From Streptomyces luteogriseus (lineage in GTDB: Bacteria; Actinomycetota; Actinomycetes; Streptomycetales; Streptomycetaceae), in the NCBI RefSeq assembly GCF_014205055.1, contig NZ_JACHMS010000001.1, positions 5,022,001-5,086,000 of the forward strand: a stretch of DNA of 64,000 bases, given 5' to 3'. How positions within the stretch are numbered: the first letter of the stretch is position 1; each line of letters begins with the position of its first letter. Below, in pieces: positions 39,672 through 48,402 of this stretch. The notes under the pieces were generated by a model, which saw nothing but the letters and a program-made list of their open reading frames with translations, was not told the origin of the DNA and made no database searches. Both the position numbers and the translations under genes were made by a program.

Positions 39672-40313
39672 CTAAGGCCTGCGCATCCTCCGGTCCAACG
39701 CCAGCGACAGTTCCGCTTCCACCACGCTGCGGGCCAGGGGGCGCAGGCGGGGGAGGTCTTCGGGGCCGGCGTGGTCGAGGACCAGTTCGGTGAAGAGTTC
39801 GGCCAGGGCGTCGGCGTGGGTGCGGACCTGTTTGGCCGCGGCGAGGACCGCGGCGAGGGGGATGCCCTCGCGGACCAGGGCCGAGGAGACGTCCAGGAGG
39901 CGGCGGCTGACGTGGACGATCTCCTCGCCGTCGGTGCCGAGGTAGCCGAGGTCCATCGCGGCGGCGAGGTTCTCCGGGGTGGCCTCGCCCGCGAAGTGGT
40001 CGGCGAGCTCCTCGGGGGTGAGGTGGACCGGCTCCTCCTCGGTGGGGCCGCCGACGCCGAGCAGGTCGCCGACGTCGCGGCCGTGGTCGAAGGCCTCCGC
40101 CAGTTCCGCGATGCCGCTGAGGGTGTGGCCGCGCTCCAGCAGGGCCGTGATCGTGCGCAGCCGGGCCAGGTGGTGGTCGTCGTACCAGGCGATGCGGCCC
40201 TCGCGGCGGGGTGGCGGGATCAGTTTGCGTTCGCGGTAGAAGCGCAGGGTGCGCACCGTGATCCCGGCGAGGCGGGCCAGCTCTTCCATGCGGTATTCAC
40301 GCTTCTCGGCCAC
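39672..40313 (-). CDS. MerR-family transcriptional regulator
   Basis: 213 residues, GTG 40313, predicted leaderless. The MerR HTH and coil are clear: MEELARLAGITVRTLRFYRERKLIPPPRREGRIAWYDDHHLARLRTITALLERGHTLSGIAELAEAF. The C-terminal about 120 residues carry no cysteine pair typical of metal sensors, so an organic ligand is likely. It is divergent from the monooxygenase/hydrolase/SDR operon at 40443, which it probably controls. Confidence 0.88.
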   Translation of the reverse strand: MAEKREYRMEELARLAGITVRTLRFYRERKLIPPPRREGRIAWYDDHHLARLRTITALLERGHTLSGIAELAEAFDHGRDVGDLLGVGGPTEEEPVHLTPEELADHFAGEATPENLAAAMDLGYLGTDGEEIVHVSRRLLDVSSALVREGIPLAAVLAAAKQVRTHADALAELFTELVLDHAGPEDLPRLRPLARSVVEAELSLALDRRMRRP

Positions 40314-40319
40314 CTGGGC

Positions 40320-40325
40320 ACCTTA
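40320..40325 (-). promoter_or_regulatory. Leaderless -10 box of MerR gene
   Basis: Minus strand TAAGGT, 6 nt before GTG 40313. Confidence 0.5.
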
Positions 40326-40384
40326 AGGCGTACCAGGGGTAACTTTCCTGGCCCCGCCCCCTACCCATCGGTACGTCGTTGTCC

Positions 40385-40414
40385 TACGCTCCCATTGCGC
40401 CAGTGTTCACTGGC
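40385..40414 (+). promoter_or_regulatory. Promoter and operator of the monooxygenase operon
   Basis: -10 box TACGCT (40385-40390), followed by GCCAGTGTTCACTGGC (40399-40414), perfect 7-bp arms with a 2-bp centre. The palindrome starts near the expected transcription start, a position that would block RNA polymerase. MerR proteins normally bind inside the promoter spacer, so another repressor may be involved. Confidence 0.55.
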
Positions 40415-40442
40415 ACGGTTCTCGTGGTGTGGAGGTGTCGGC

Positions 40443-41966
40443 ATGGGCGAGCGCGAACACGAGCATGTGCGGGTCGCGGTGGTCGGGTCCGGGTTCGGCG
40501 GGCTGGGGGCCGCCGTGCGGCTGCGCCGCGAGGGCGTCACCGACTTCGTCGTCCTGGAGCGGGCGAGCAGTGTCGGCGGCACCTGGCGGGACAACAGCTA
40601 CCCGGGGTGTGCCTGTGACGTGCCGTCCCACCTGTACTCATTCTCCTTCGCGCCCAACCCCGACTGGCCGCGCACCTTCTCGGGGCAGGAGCACATCCGC
40701 GCCTATCTGGAGCACGTGACGGACGTGTTCCGGCTGCGGCCGCACATCCGCTTCGACTCGGAGGTGAAGCGGATGGCCTGGGACGGCGAGCGGCTGTGCT
40801 GGGACATCGAGACCAGCAGCGGGAGCATTTCGGCGGACCTCGTCGTGTCGGCGACCGGCCCGCTGTCCGACCCGAAGGTGCCGGACATCCCCGGCCTGGA
40901 GTCCTTCCCGGGCAAGGTGTTCCACTCCGCCCGCTGGGACCACGACGCCGACCTGCGCGGCAAGCGCGTCGCCATGGTGGGCACCGGCGCCTCGGCCATC
41001 CAGATCGTGCCGTCCATCCAGCCCGACGTCTCCCGGCTCACGCTCTTCCAGCGCACCCCGCCGTGGGTGATGCCGCGCATCGACCGGGCCATCAGCGGCG
41101 CCGAGCGGTGGGTCCACCGGCAGCTGCCCTTCACCTCGCAGGTCAGGCGCGGACTGCTGTGGGGCATCCGGGAGTTGCAGGTCCAGGCGTTCACCAAGCG
41201 CCCGAACGAGCTCGGCTTCGTCGAGCAGCTGGCCCGGCGCAACATGGCCCGCTCCATCAAGGACCCGGCCCTGCGGGCGAAGCTCACCCCGGACTACCGC
41301 ATCGGCTGCAAGAGGATCCTGCTGTCCAGCGCCTACTACCCGGCGCTCGCGCAGCCGAACGTGGACGTCGTCGCCAGCGGCCTCGCCGAGGTGCGCGGCT
41401 CGACCCTGGTCGCCGCCGACGGCAGCGAGGCCGAGGTCGACGCGATCGTCTTCGGCACCGGCTTCCACGTCACCGACATGCCCATCGCCGACCGGGTGGT
41501 GGGCGCCGACGGGCGGACACTCGCCGAGACCTGGAAGGGCGGCATGGAGGCCCTGCGCGGCGCCTCGGCAGCCGGCTTCCCCAACTGGATGACGGTGATC
41601 GGGCCCAACACCGGCCTCGGGAACTCCTCGATGATCCTCATGATCGAGTCCCAGCTGAACTACCTCGCCGACTACGTCCGTCAGCTCGACGTCCTCGGCG
41701 GCCGGGTCGCCCTGGACGCCCGCCCGGACGCCGTGCGCGCCTGGAACCACCGGGTGCAGGAGCGCATGAAGCGCACCGTGTGGAACACCGGCGGCTGCAC
41801 CAGCTGGTACCTCGACGCGAGCGGCCGCAACACCACCATCTGGCCCGGTACGACCGCCGAGTTCCGGCGGGCGACCCGGCGGGTGGACCTCGCCGAGTAC
41901 GACGTCCTGCGGGCGCCCGCGACGAAGAAGACCGCCACCGCGGAGAAGGCGGGGGTGGACGCGTGA
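40443..41966 (+). CDS. Flavin monooxygenase, Baeyer-Villiger type
   Basis: 507 residues. The FAD-binding Rossmann motif VAVVGSGFGGLGAAVRL (about 10-26) and LERASSVGGTWRDNSYPGCACDVPSHLYSFSF are typical. The BVMO fingerprint FxGxxxHxxxW appears as FPGKVFHSARWDHD (about 157-170), followed by the NADPH loop VAMVGTGASAIQIVP. Such enzymes insert oxygen next to a ketone to give an ester. The stop overlaps the hydrolase start (GTGA). Gene order FMO-hydrolase-SDR resembles the mycobacterial mymA operon and ketone-degradation operons (memory). A plausible path is alcohol to ketone (SDR), ketone to ester (this enzyme), ester hydrolysis (next gene). Confidence 0.9.
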   Translation: MGEREHEHVRVAVVGSGFGGLGAAVRLRREGVTDFVVLERASSVGGTWRDNSYPGCACDVPSHLYSFSFAPNPDWPRTFSGQEHIRAYLEHVTDVFRLRPHIRFDSEVKRMAWDGERLCWDIETSSGSISADLVVSATGPLSDPKVPDIPGLESFPGKVFHSARWDHDADLRGKRVAMVGTGASAIQIVPSIQPDVSRLTLFQRTPPWVMPRIDRAISGAERWVHRQLPFTSQVRRGLLWGIRELQVQAFTKRPNELGFVEQLARRNMARSIKDPALRAKLTPDYRIGCKRILLSSAYYPALAQPNVDVVASGLAEVRGSTLVAADGSEAEVDAIVFGTGFHVTDMPIADRVVGADGRTLAETWKGGMEALRGASAAGFPNWMTVIGPNTGLGNSSMILMIESQLNYLADYVRQLDVLGGRVALDARPDAVRAWNHRVQERMKRTVWNTGGCTSWYLDASGRNTTIWPGTTAEFRRATRRVDLAEYDVLRAPATKKTATAEKAGVDA

Positions 41967-42886
41967 GCCGCCTCCTGCACGTCGACTCCGGCCCCTACGC
42001 CCCGCCCGCCCCGGCGCGTGAACTGACCGCCGTCTCCGCCGACGGCGCCCGGCTGCACGTCGAGGTGCACGGGCCCGAGAGCGCGCCCCCGGTCGTCCTC
42101 GCCCACGGCTGGACCTGCTCCACCGCCTTCTGGGCGGCGCAGATCCGCGACCTGGCGGCCGACCACCGGGTCATCGCCTACGACCAGCGCGGCCACGGAC
42201 GCAGCCCCGCGAACCCCACGTGCAGCGCCGACGCGCTCGCCGACGACCTGGAAGCCGTCCTCGAGGCCACCCTCGCACCCGGCGAACAGGCCGTGATCGC
42301 CGGGCACTCCATGGGCGGGATGACCGTGATGGCGGCCTCCGCCAGAGCCGCCTTCCGGGCGCACGCTGCCGCCGTCCTGCTGTGCAGCACGGGCAGTTCG
42401 CAGCTGGTCGCGGCCTCCACCGTCGTGCCCATGCGGGCCGGGCGGGTACGGACCTGGCTGACCCGGCGGATCCTCGGCTCCCGCGCCCCGCTGGGGCCGG
42501 TCACACCGCTGGCCCGCCGGATCCTCAAGTACGGCACGATGGGCCCCGGTTCGGCCCCGGACATGATCGAGGCCTGCGCCCGGATCGTGCACGCCTGCCC
42601 CCGCACGGTCCGCCACTCCTGGTCGCAGGTGCTGGATCTGCTCGACCTCGACCACGGCGTGCGGGAACTGGACGTGCCCACGGCCGTGATCGTCGGTACG
42701 GCGGACCGGCTGACCCCGCCGGCCCAGGCCCGGGCCCTGGCCGCGGCGCTGCCGCGGTGCACCGGGATCGCCGAACTGCCCGGCATCGGCCACATGACGC
42801 CCGTCGAGGCGCCCGAACTGGTCACCGGCACCATCCGGGACCTCGTCCACGCACACATCCAGGTCGTATCCGAGGAGAGCGCATGA
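41963..42886 (+). CDS. Alpha/beta-hydrolase (esterase)
   Basis: 307 residues, GTG start overlapping the monooxygenase stop by 4 bp. The fold is visible as VVLAHGWTCSTAFWAAQIRDL (oxyanion region), VIAYDQRGHGRS, the nucleophile elbow IAGHSMGGM (Ser at about 115), TAVIVGTADRLTPP (acid) and GIGHMTPVEAPE (His). It most likely hydrolyses the ester or lactone made by the monooxygenase (inference from operon). The stop overlaps the SDR start (ATGA). Confidence 0.9.
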   Translation: MSRLLHVDSGPYAPPAPARELTAVSADGARLHVEVHGPESAPPVVLAHGWTCSTAFWAAQIRDLAADHRVIAYDQRGHGRSPANPTCSADALADDLEAVLEATLAPGEQAVIAGHSMGGMTVMAASARAAFRAHAAAVLLCSTGSSQLVAASTVVPMRAGRVRTWLTRRILGSRAPLGPVTPLARRILKYGTMGPGSAPDMIEACARIVHACPRTVRHSWSQVLDLLDLDHGVRELDVPTAVIVGTADRLTPPAQARALAAALPRCTGIAELPGIGHMTPVEAPELVTGTIRDLVHAHIQVVSEESA

Positions 42887-43767
42887 GCAGGGTGAGCCTC
42901 GAAGGCAAGGTCGCCGTCGTGACCGGGGCGGCGCGCGGCGTCGGGGAGTTGCTGGCCCGCAAGCTCTCCGCGCGGGGCGTGAAGGTGGCGCTGGTCGGCC
43001 TGGAACCGGACGCGCTCAAGCAGGTCTCCGCGCGGCTGCACAGCGACAGCGACCACTGGCACGCCGACGTCACCGACCACGAGGCGATGGCCCGCGTCGC
43101 GGGCGAGGTCGAGGAGCGCTTCGGCCGGGTCGACATCGTCGTCGCCAACGCCGGTGTCGCCACCGGCGGTCCGTTCGCCGACTCCGACCCGGAGTCCTGG
43201 CGGCGGGTCATCGAGGTCAACCTGATCGGCTCGGCGGTGACCGGCCGCGCCTTCCTGCCACTGCTGACGGCGAGCCGGGGCTATCTGCTGCAGATCGCCT
43301 CCCTCGCCGCGATCACCCCGGCGCCGATGATGAGCGCTTACTGCGCGTCCAAGTCGGGCGTGGAGGCGTACGCGCACAGTCTGCGGGCCGAGGTCGGGCA
43401 CCGGGGCGTGAAGGTGGGTGTCGGGTACCTGTCGTGGACCGACACCGACATGGTGCGCGGGGCCGACCAGGACGACGTCATGCGGGAGTTGAGGCAGCGG
43501 CTGCCCTGGCCGTCCAACAAGACGTATCCGCTGGGGCCGGCCGTGGACCGGCTGGTGGAGGGGATCGAGCGCCGGTCGAGCCATGTGTACGGGCAGTGGT
43601 GGCTGCGCGGCATGCAGGGCGTGCGCGGCTATCTGCCCGGGGTCATCGGGACGGTCGGCCAGCGCGAGATGCGGCGGTTCGCGGACCGGCTGACGGGCAT
43701 GCGCACGGGCCTGGTCGGGGCCGGTGGGGCGGCCGACGAGCAGCAGCGGACCACGCTGCGTGAGTGA
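42883..43767 (+). CDS. Short-chain dehydrogenase/reductase
   Basis: 294 residues. Classical SDR: GKVAVVTGAARGVGELLARKL (TGxxxGxG), DIVVANAGVATGG (NAG), IASLAAITP (Ser), and the catalytic YCASKSGVEAYAHSLRAEV (YxxxK). The extra about 60 residues at the C-terminus with WWLRGMQGVRGYLPGVIG look like a membrane-associating region. Third gene of the coupled operon; likely interconverts the alcohol and ketone forms of the operon's substrate. Confidence 0.9.
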   Translation: MSRVSLEGKVAVVTGAARGVGELLARKLSARGVKVALVGLEPDALKQVSARLHSDSDHWHADVTDHEAMARVAGEVEERFGRVDIVVANAGVATGGPFADSDPESWRRVIEVNLIGSAVTGRAFLPLLTASRGYLLQIASLAAITPAPMMSAYCASKSGVEAYAHSLRAEVGHRGVKVGVGYLSWTDTDMVRGADQDDVMRELRQRLPWPSNKTYPLGPAVDRLVEGIERRSSHVYGQWWLRGMQGVRGYLPGVIGTVGQREMRRFADRLTGMRTGLVGAGGAADEQQRTTLRE

Positions 43768-43843
43768 TCGACATGCGCAGCGTCACGGCCCGTGTGAATC
43801 TGATCGAGCCAGATCCCCTCACCCCCAACGGGAGTGAACCCAC

Positions 43844-44068
43844 ATGGGTATGAAGGACCAGTTCCAGGAGAAGTCCGAGCAGTGGCAGAACCAGGCTCGC
43901 CAGAAGGCGGACCAGGCTCGCGAGCAGGTGCAGGGCCGCGGTCGCCGGCGCGACGAGGACATGGACCCCTCGCAGCCGCAGCGCGACCGTGAGCGCTCCG
44001 AGCCGCAGCGCGACCGTGAGCGTGAGCGTGACCAGGAGGACCGCTTCGACCAGGACTACGACGCCTGA
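43844..44068 (+). CDS. Small highly charged, disordered protein (74 aa)
   Basis: ATG 43844 with GGGAGTG upstream. MGMKDQFQEKSEQWQNQARQKADQAREQVQ forms one Gln/Lys/Glu-rich helix; the rest is Arg/Glu/Asp/Gln repeats (QRDRERSEPQRDRERERDQEDRFDQDYDA). There is no hydrophobic core. It resembles small stress-linked or LEA-like hydrophilic proteins of Streptomyces, from memory. Function unknown. It is followed by a strong bidirectional terminator. Confidence 0.75.
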   Translation: MGMKDQFQEKSEQWQNQARQKADQAREQVQGRGRRRDEDMDPSQPQRDRERSEPQRDRERERDQEDRFDQDYDA

Positions 44069-44080
44069 CGTTGCGTGCCG

Positions 44081-44120
44081 AAGGGAAGGGGCTCCCCCGA
44101 GCGGGGCGCCCCTTTCCCTT
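44081..44120. terminator. Bidirectional terminator
   Basis: AAGGGAAGGGGC (44081-44092) pairs with GCCCCTTTCCCTT (44108-44120) with one bulge, and the loop contains a smaller CCCC/GGGG hairpin. It separates the small-protein gene from the convergent tricorn gene. Confidence 0.75.
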
Positions 44121-44135
44121 GCGCGGCACAGGCGT

Positions 44136-47100
44136 TCACGTCCTGGGCGGCAGCTTCGGGCGGGAGCGGTCCGGCACGTCGCTGTAGGTCGGCGGTGTCG
44201 CGGGCGGGTTGCTCTCCAGCAGCCCGAGTGCCAGCTCCACCGCGTCGGTCAGCTGGGCGTGCCGCCCCTCCGCCCAGTCCAGCGGGGTGCGCAGGACGTC
44301 GATGTCGGGGGCGACGCCCCTGTTCTCCACCGACCAGCCGTACGCGTCGAACCAGGCCGCGTTCATCGGCACCGTGATCACCGTGCCGTCGCCGAGCTCG
44401 TGACGGCCGGTCATGCCGACCACGCCGCCCCAGGTGCGCTGCCCCACGACCGGGCCGAGCTTGAGCAGCTTGAACGCGGCGGTGATCATGTCGCCGTCGG
44501 AGGAGGTCGCCTCGTCCGCCAGGGCCACGACCGGGCCCCGCGGCGCGTTGGACGTGTACGACACCGGCTGGGCGTCCCGGGTCAGGTCCCAGCCCAGGAT
44601 CGTCCGGCTCAGCGTCTCGATGACCAGCTCGCTGATGTGGCCGCCGGCGTTGCCGCGCACGTCCACGATCAGTGCCGGGCGGGACACCTCCATGCGCAGG
44701 TCGCGGTTGAACTGGGCCCAGCCCGAACCGCCCATGTCCGGGATGTGCAGATAGCCGCAGCGTCCGCCGCTCAACTCACGCACCACGACGCGGCGTTTGG
44801 CCACCCAGTCCTGGTAGCGCAGCGGCCGCTCGTCGACGAGCGGGACGACGGCGACCCGCCGGGGAGGCCCCCCGGCCTCCACCGAACCCTCGACCGGGCT
44901 CGCTTCCGGGCTCGCTGCCGGGTTCGCGGCCGGGCTCGCGGCCGGGCCCTCTGCCGGGTTCGCGACCGGGCCCTCTGCCGGGCCCTCTGCCGGGTTCGCG
45001 GCCATGCTCTCCGCCAAGCCCACGGCCGACTTCCCCGCCGAGCCTCCCGCCGGATCGAACGTCAGCTCCACCGTCGTGCCGCCCGCGCCGGCCAGCAGCG
45101 GATACGGGCCCGCGTCCGGATCCACCGGGCGGCCGTCCACGTGGGTGAGGACCGCGCCCTCCCGGATGCCCGTGCCGGCCAGCGGGGAGCGGGCCTTGGA
45201 GTCGGAGGAGTCGCCGAGCAGGATCCGCTTGACCGCCCAGCCGCCGTCCCGGCGTACGAAGTTGGCGCCCAGCAGGCCCTGCCGGCGCTGGTAGTGCGGT
45301 GGGCCCTCGTTGCGCCGGGCGGCGGTGACGTAGGCGTGTGACGTGCCCAGTTCGCCGAGCACCTCGCGGAGCAGATCGGCGAACTCGTCGGGGGAGGCGA
45401 CCCGTTCGACCAGCGGGCGGTACTGGTCCAGCACCCCGTCCCAGTCGATGCCGCACATGCCCGGATCCCAGAAGTAGGCACGGATCAGCCGGCCGGCCTC
45501 CTCGTAGGCCTGCCGCCACTCCGCCGCCGGGTCGACGGTGTGCAGGATGCGGCGTGCGTCGATCCACACGGTGGAGTCGCTGTCGCCCGGCTCGTTGGCC
45601 GGGACCGCACGCAGCTCGCCCTCGTCGACGATCACCAGTCGGCTGCCGTCGCCGCTGACCGCGAACCAGTCGAGGTGCTGGGCGAGTTCGGTCTTCCTGG
45701 CCTTGGTGATGCCGAAGTGCTCCAGGGTCGGCCGGCCGCTGGTGTCGTCCGGGTTGGCGAAGGTCTCGCCGAGGGCGCCCGAGATCGGCCAGCGCAGCCA
45801 CACCAGCCCGCCGCCCGCGACCGGGTGCAGCGCCGAGTACTTGGACGCGGCCACCGGGAACGGCGTGACGCGGCTCTCCAGCCCCTCGACCTCGACGGTC
45901 ACGGCCCCGTTGTCGCCGTTGTCGTCGTCCTCGACCGGGTCCAGGCCTCCGGCGGCCGGGCGGCCCTCGGGGTTCACCGCGAACGGGGAGGGCGTCGCGG
46001 AGGACAGCGGTACGAGGTAGGGGCGGCAGCCCAGCGGGAAGGACAGGTCGCCGGTGTGCACGTCGTAGACGGGGTCGAAGCCGCGCCAGGACAGGAAGGC
46101 GAGGTAGCGGCCGTCGCGGGTGAAGACCGGGTTCTCGTCCTCGAAGCGGCCGTTGGTGACGTCGACGATCAGCCGCTCGGCGTCCGCCGTTCCGGCGAGC
46201 CGGGCCATCTTGATCTGCCGCAGGCTCCGTCCGATGCCCGGGTGAGACCAGGTGAGCCACGCCCCGTCCGGGGAGAACGCGAGGTCGCGCACGGGCCCGT
46301 TGACCGACCGGATCAGCTCGGTGACCTCGCCGCCGGAGTCCTCGGTGACGTCGACGAGGAGGAGCCGCCCGTCGTGCGAGGCGACCGCCAGCCGCTCGCC
46401 GTCGGGGTCCGAGACCAGCTCGCGCACCCGGCCCAGCGCACCGGAGGCCAGCCGCCTGGGCGCACGGTTGCCGCTCGCCCGGGGCAGGGAGGCGATCTCG
46501 ACGGCGTCCTCGCCCTCGGCGTCCGTCACGTACGCCACCCGCCCGCTCCCGCCGAGCATCTCCGGCATCCGCACCCGGACGCCCGGGGTGTCGGTGAGGG
46601 TGCGGGCCGGGCCGTCGCGGTGGGTCAGCCAGTACAGGCTGCCGCGCACGACGACGGCGCTGGCCCGCCCTGTCTCGTCGACCGAGAGCCCGTCGACGTG
46701 CCGGGACGCGGCCACCTGGTAGGGGCGCCGCCCCGCCCGCGACCCGCTCAGCCGTACGTCCAGCCGGCGCGGCACGGAGTCCGGGGACAGGTCGTCGACG
46801 ATCCACAGGTCGCCCGCGCACTGGTACACGACCCGGGTGCCGTCGCTCGCGGCGTGCCGGGCGTAGAAGGCGTCGTGGTCGGTGTGCCGGCGCAGGCCGG
46901 AGCCGTCGTGGGCGCAGGAGTAGAGGTTGGCGACGCCCTCGTGGTCGGAGAGGAACGCGATGCGGTCGCCGACGAACATGGGGGAGTGCAGATGGCCGCC
47001 GAGGCCCTCCAGCAGCCGTTCGCCGTGCAGCCACAGCCTGCCCATGGCACCGCCGCGGTAGCGCTTCCAGGAGGCCGGTTCGTGCGGCGGGGTGCCGGTG

Positions 47101-47549
47101 AGGAGGAGGGACTTGCGCTCTCCGGCCACGTCGGCGACCTGGATGTCGGAGACCGGCCCCCAGGGCAGTTTGCGGCCCGGGTCGCCGGCCGGGGCGACCT
47201 TGTAGGCCCAGGTGAAGTAGGAGAACGGCTCGCCGTGCGAGGCCACGGCCAGGATCTCGCCGTCCGGGGTCCAGCCGCAGACCCGGGTGTCGGCGCTGCC
47301 CCAGTGGCTCACCTGGCGGCCCGGGCCGCCGTCCACCGGCACGACATGGACCTCGGGCACCAGGCTGCGCCAGCTCGTGTACGCGAGGTGGCGGCCGTCG
47401 GGCGAGAAGCGCGGGTGGCCCAGTTTGGTGCGGTCGACGGTGAGCCGCCAGGCCCGGCCGGGGGCGTCGAGCGGGGCGAGCCAGAGGTCGTCCTCGGCCA
47501 CGAAGCACAACAGGTCGTCATGGACGTGCGGCAGGCGCAGATAGGTCAC
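44136..47549 (-). CDS. Tricorn protease homologue (S41) with low-complexity insert
   Basis: 1137 residues, GTG start. The N-terminal half (about 1-650) is two beta-propellers with TolB-like repeats (FSPDGRHLAYTSW, FSPDGAWLTWS). Then come a C1 domain, a PDZ domain and a C2 protease domain. Catalytic residues can be placed: S737-H738 in ELGTSHAYV, nucleophile S1017 in ADEATSSDGDM and E1075 in VENRGVAPD. In Thermoplasma tricorn these are S745/H746, S965 and E1023. The S-to-E spacing (58) is identical, while H-to-S is 60 longer here, matching the repeat insert near residues 849-893. The enzyme degrades peptides from the proteasome in the cytoplasm. Confidence 0.93.
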   Translation of the reverse strand: MTYLRLPHVHDDLLCFVAEDDLWLAPLDAPGRAWRLTVDRTKLGHPRFSPDGRHLAYTSWRSLVPEVHVVPVDGGPGRQVSHWGSADTRVCGWTPDGEILAVASHGEPFSYFTWAYKVAPAGDPGRKLPWGPVSDIQVADVAGERKSLLLTGTPPHEPASWKRYRGGAMGRLWLHGERLLEGLGGHLHSPMFVGDRIAFLSDHEGVANLYSCAHDGSGLRRHTDHDAFYARHAASDGTRVVYQCAGDLWIVDDLSPDSVPRRLDVRLSGSRAGRRPYQVAASRHVDGLSVDETGRASAVVVRGSLYWLTHRDGPARTLTDTPGVRVRMPEMLGGSGRVAYVTDAEGEDAVEIASLPRASGNRAPRRLASGALGRVRELVSDPDGERLAVASHDGRLLLVDVTEDSGGEVTELIRSVNGPVRDLAFSPDGAWLTWSHPGIGRSLRQIKMARLAGTADAERLIVDVTNGRFEDENPVFTRDGRYLAFLSWRGFDPVYDVHTGDLSFPLGCRPYLVPLSSATPSPFAVNPEGRPAAGGLDPVEDDDNGDNGAVTVEVEGLESRVTPFPVAASKYSALHPVAGGGLVWLRWPISGALGETFANPDDTSGRPTLEHFGITKARKTELAQHLDWFAVSGDGSRLVIVDEGELRAVPANEPGDSDSTVWIDARRILHTVDPAAEWRQAYEEAGRLIRAYFWDPGMCGIDWDGVLDQYRPLVERVASPDEFADLLREVLGELGTSHAYVTAARRNEGPPHYQRRQGLLGANFVRRDGGWAVKRILLGDSSDSKARSPLAGTGIREGAVLTHVDGRPVDPDAGPYPLLAGAGGTTVELTFDPAGGSAGKSAVGLAESMAANPAEGPAEGPVANPAEGPAASPAANPAASPEASPVEGSVEAGGPPRRVAVVPLVDERPLRYQDWVAKRRVVVRELSGGRCGYLHIPDMGGSGWAQFNRDLRMEVSRPALIVDVRGNAGGHISELVIETLSRTILGWDLTRDAQPVSYTSNAPRGPVVALADEATSSDGDMITAAFKLLKLGPVVGQRTWGGVVGMTGRHELGDGTVITVPMNAAWFDAYGWSVENRGVAPDIDVLRTPLDWAEGRHAQLTDAVELALGLLESNPPATPPTYSDVPDRSRPKLPPRT
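44885..45003 (-). repeat. 12-bp-period repeat in the tricorn PDZ region
   Basis: Units such as GCCGGGCTCGCG and GCCGGGCCCTCT alternate about ten times on the + strand. They encode 4-residue blocks of the type NPAE, GPAE, NPAA and SPEA. In frame, so copy number can vary without disrupting the protein. Confidence 0.8.
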
Positions 47550-47620
47550 GTCCTCATGCTTTGCCGGAGGACGGAACGGGGCAACTCAAGGCAAATGACC
47601 GGTCGTGAGCCAGCACACGT

Positions 47621-47682
47621 ACGAAACGGTTTCGTTTTCATGAGAGGGTGCGCTACATTCGTGACGTACGAAACGGTGTCGT
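47621..47682. promoter_or_regulatory. Two TetR operators between tricorn and TetR genes
   Basis: ACGAAACGGTTTCGT (47621-47635) is a perfect 15-bp palindrome around a central G. ACGAAACGGTGTCGT (47668-47682) is a copy with one mismatch; starts are 47 bp apart. The second copy lies 22 bp before ATG 47705, next to its ribosome site. Confidence 0.7.
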
Positions 47683-47704
47683 TCGGAGGAGGCAGGTGAG
47701 AGAG

Positions 47705-48307
47705 ATGGCTGAGGTCGCCACCGCGCGTCGCAGTCGGATCACCCCCGAGCGTGAGGCCGAGCTCTACGCGGCCGTGCTCGACCTGCTCCGCGAAGTCGGC
47801 TACGACGCCCTCACCATGGACGCCGTGGCCGCGCGCACCCGGTCCAGCAAGGCCACCCTCTACCGCCAGTGGGGCGGCAAGGCCCAGCTGGTCGTCAAGG
47901 CGCTGCGCCACAACAAGCCGGTGAAGAACCTCGACGAGATCGACACCGGCTCGCTGCGCGGCGACTTCCACGCCCTCTTGGCGCGTGCGGACGACACCGA
48001 GATGGAGCAGAGCGGCGCGCTGATGCGAGGCCTGGCCACGGCGATACACGCCAACCCGGACCTCCACAGCGAGTTCCGGAGCCAGATCATCGAGCCGGAG
48101 ATCGCGGACTCGCGCCGTGTACTCCAGCGTGCCGTGGACCGGGGTGAGATCCGCGCGGACTGCCCCGCGCTGGACTTCGTGGTGCACATGATGCTCGGCG
48201 CCTTCGTCACCTGCGCGCTTGTCGACGAGCGGCCACCGACGGTGGCCTTCCTCACCTCGTACATCGACGCCGTGGTCCTCCCCGCCCTCGGCGTGCCCAC
48301 CGAGTAG
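47705..48307 (+). CDS. TetR-family transcriptional regulator
   Basis: ATG 47705 has GGAGGAGGCAGG upstream; 200 residues. The HTH is TPEREAELYAAVLDLLREVGYDALTMDAVAARTRSSKATLYRQWGGKAQLV (about 12-62) and the C-terminal domain is of the TetR_C type with LMRGLATAIHANPDLHSEFRSQIIEP. It precedes the MMPL transporter by 95 bp on the same strand. The two operators suggest autoregulation plus control of the transporter and possibly the divergent tricorn gene. Confidence 0.9.
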   Translation: MAEVATARRSRITPEREAELYAAVLDLLREVGYDALTMDAVAARTRSSKATLYRQWGGKAQLVVKALRHNKPVKNLDEIDTGSLRGDFHALLARADDTEMEQSGALMRGLATAIHANPDLHSEFRSQIIEPEIADSRRVLQRAVDRGEIRADCPALDFVVHMMLGAFVTCALVDERPPTVAFLTSYIDAVVLPALGVPTE

Positions 48308-48402
48308 TCCCCCTCAACTAGCCCCTACCTGACGTCTCCGCTCACGTCGTCGGGCTGATCACCCCTGCCCTGAACACCCCACGACTGACCGGGAGGGCCC
48401 TC

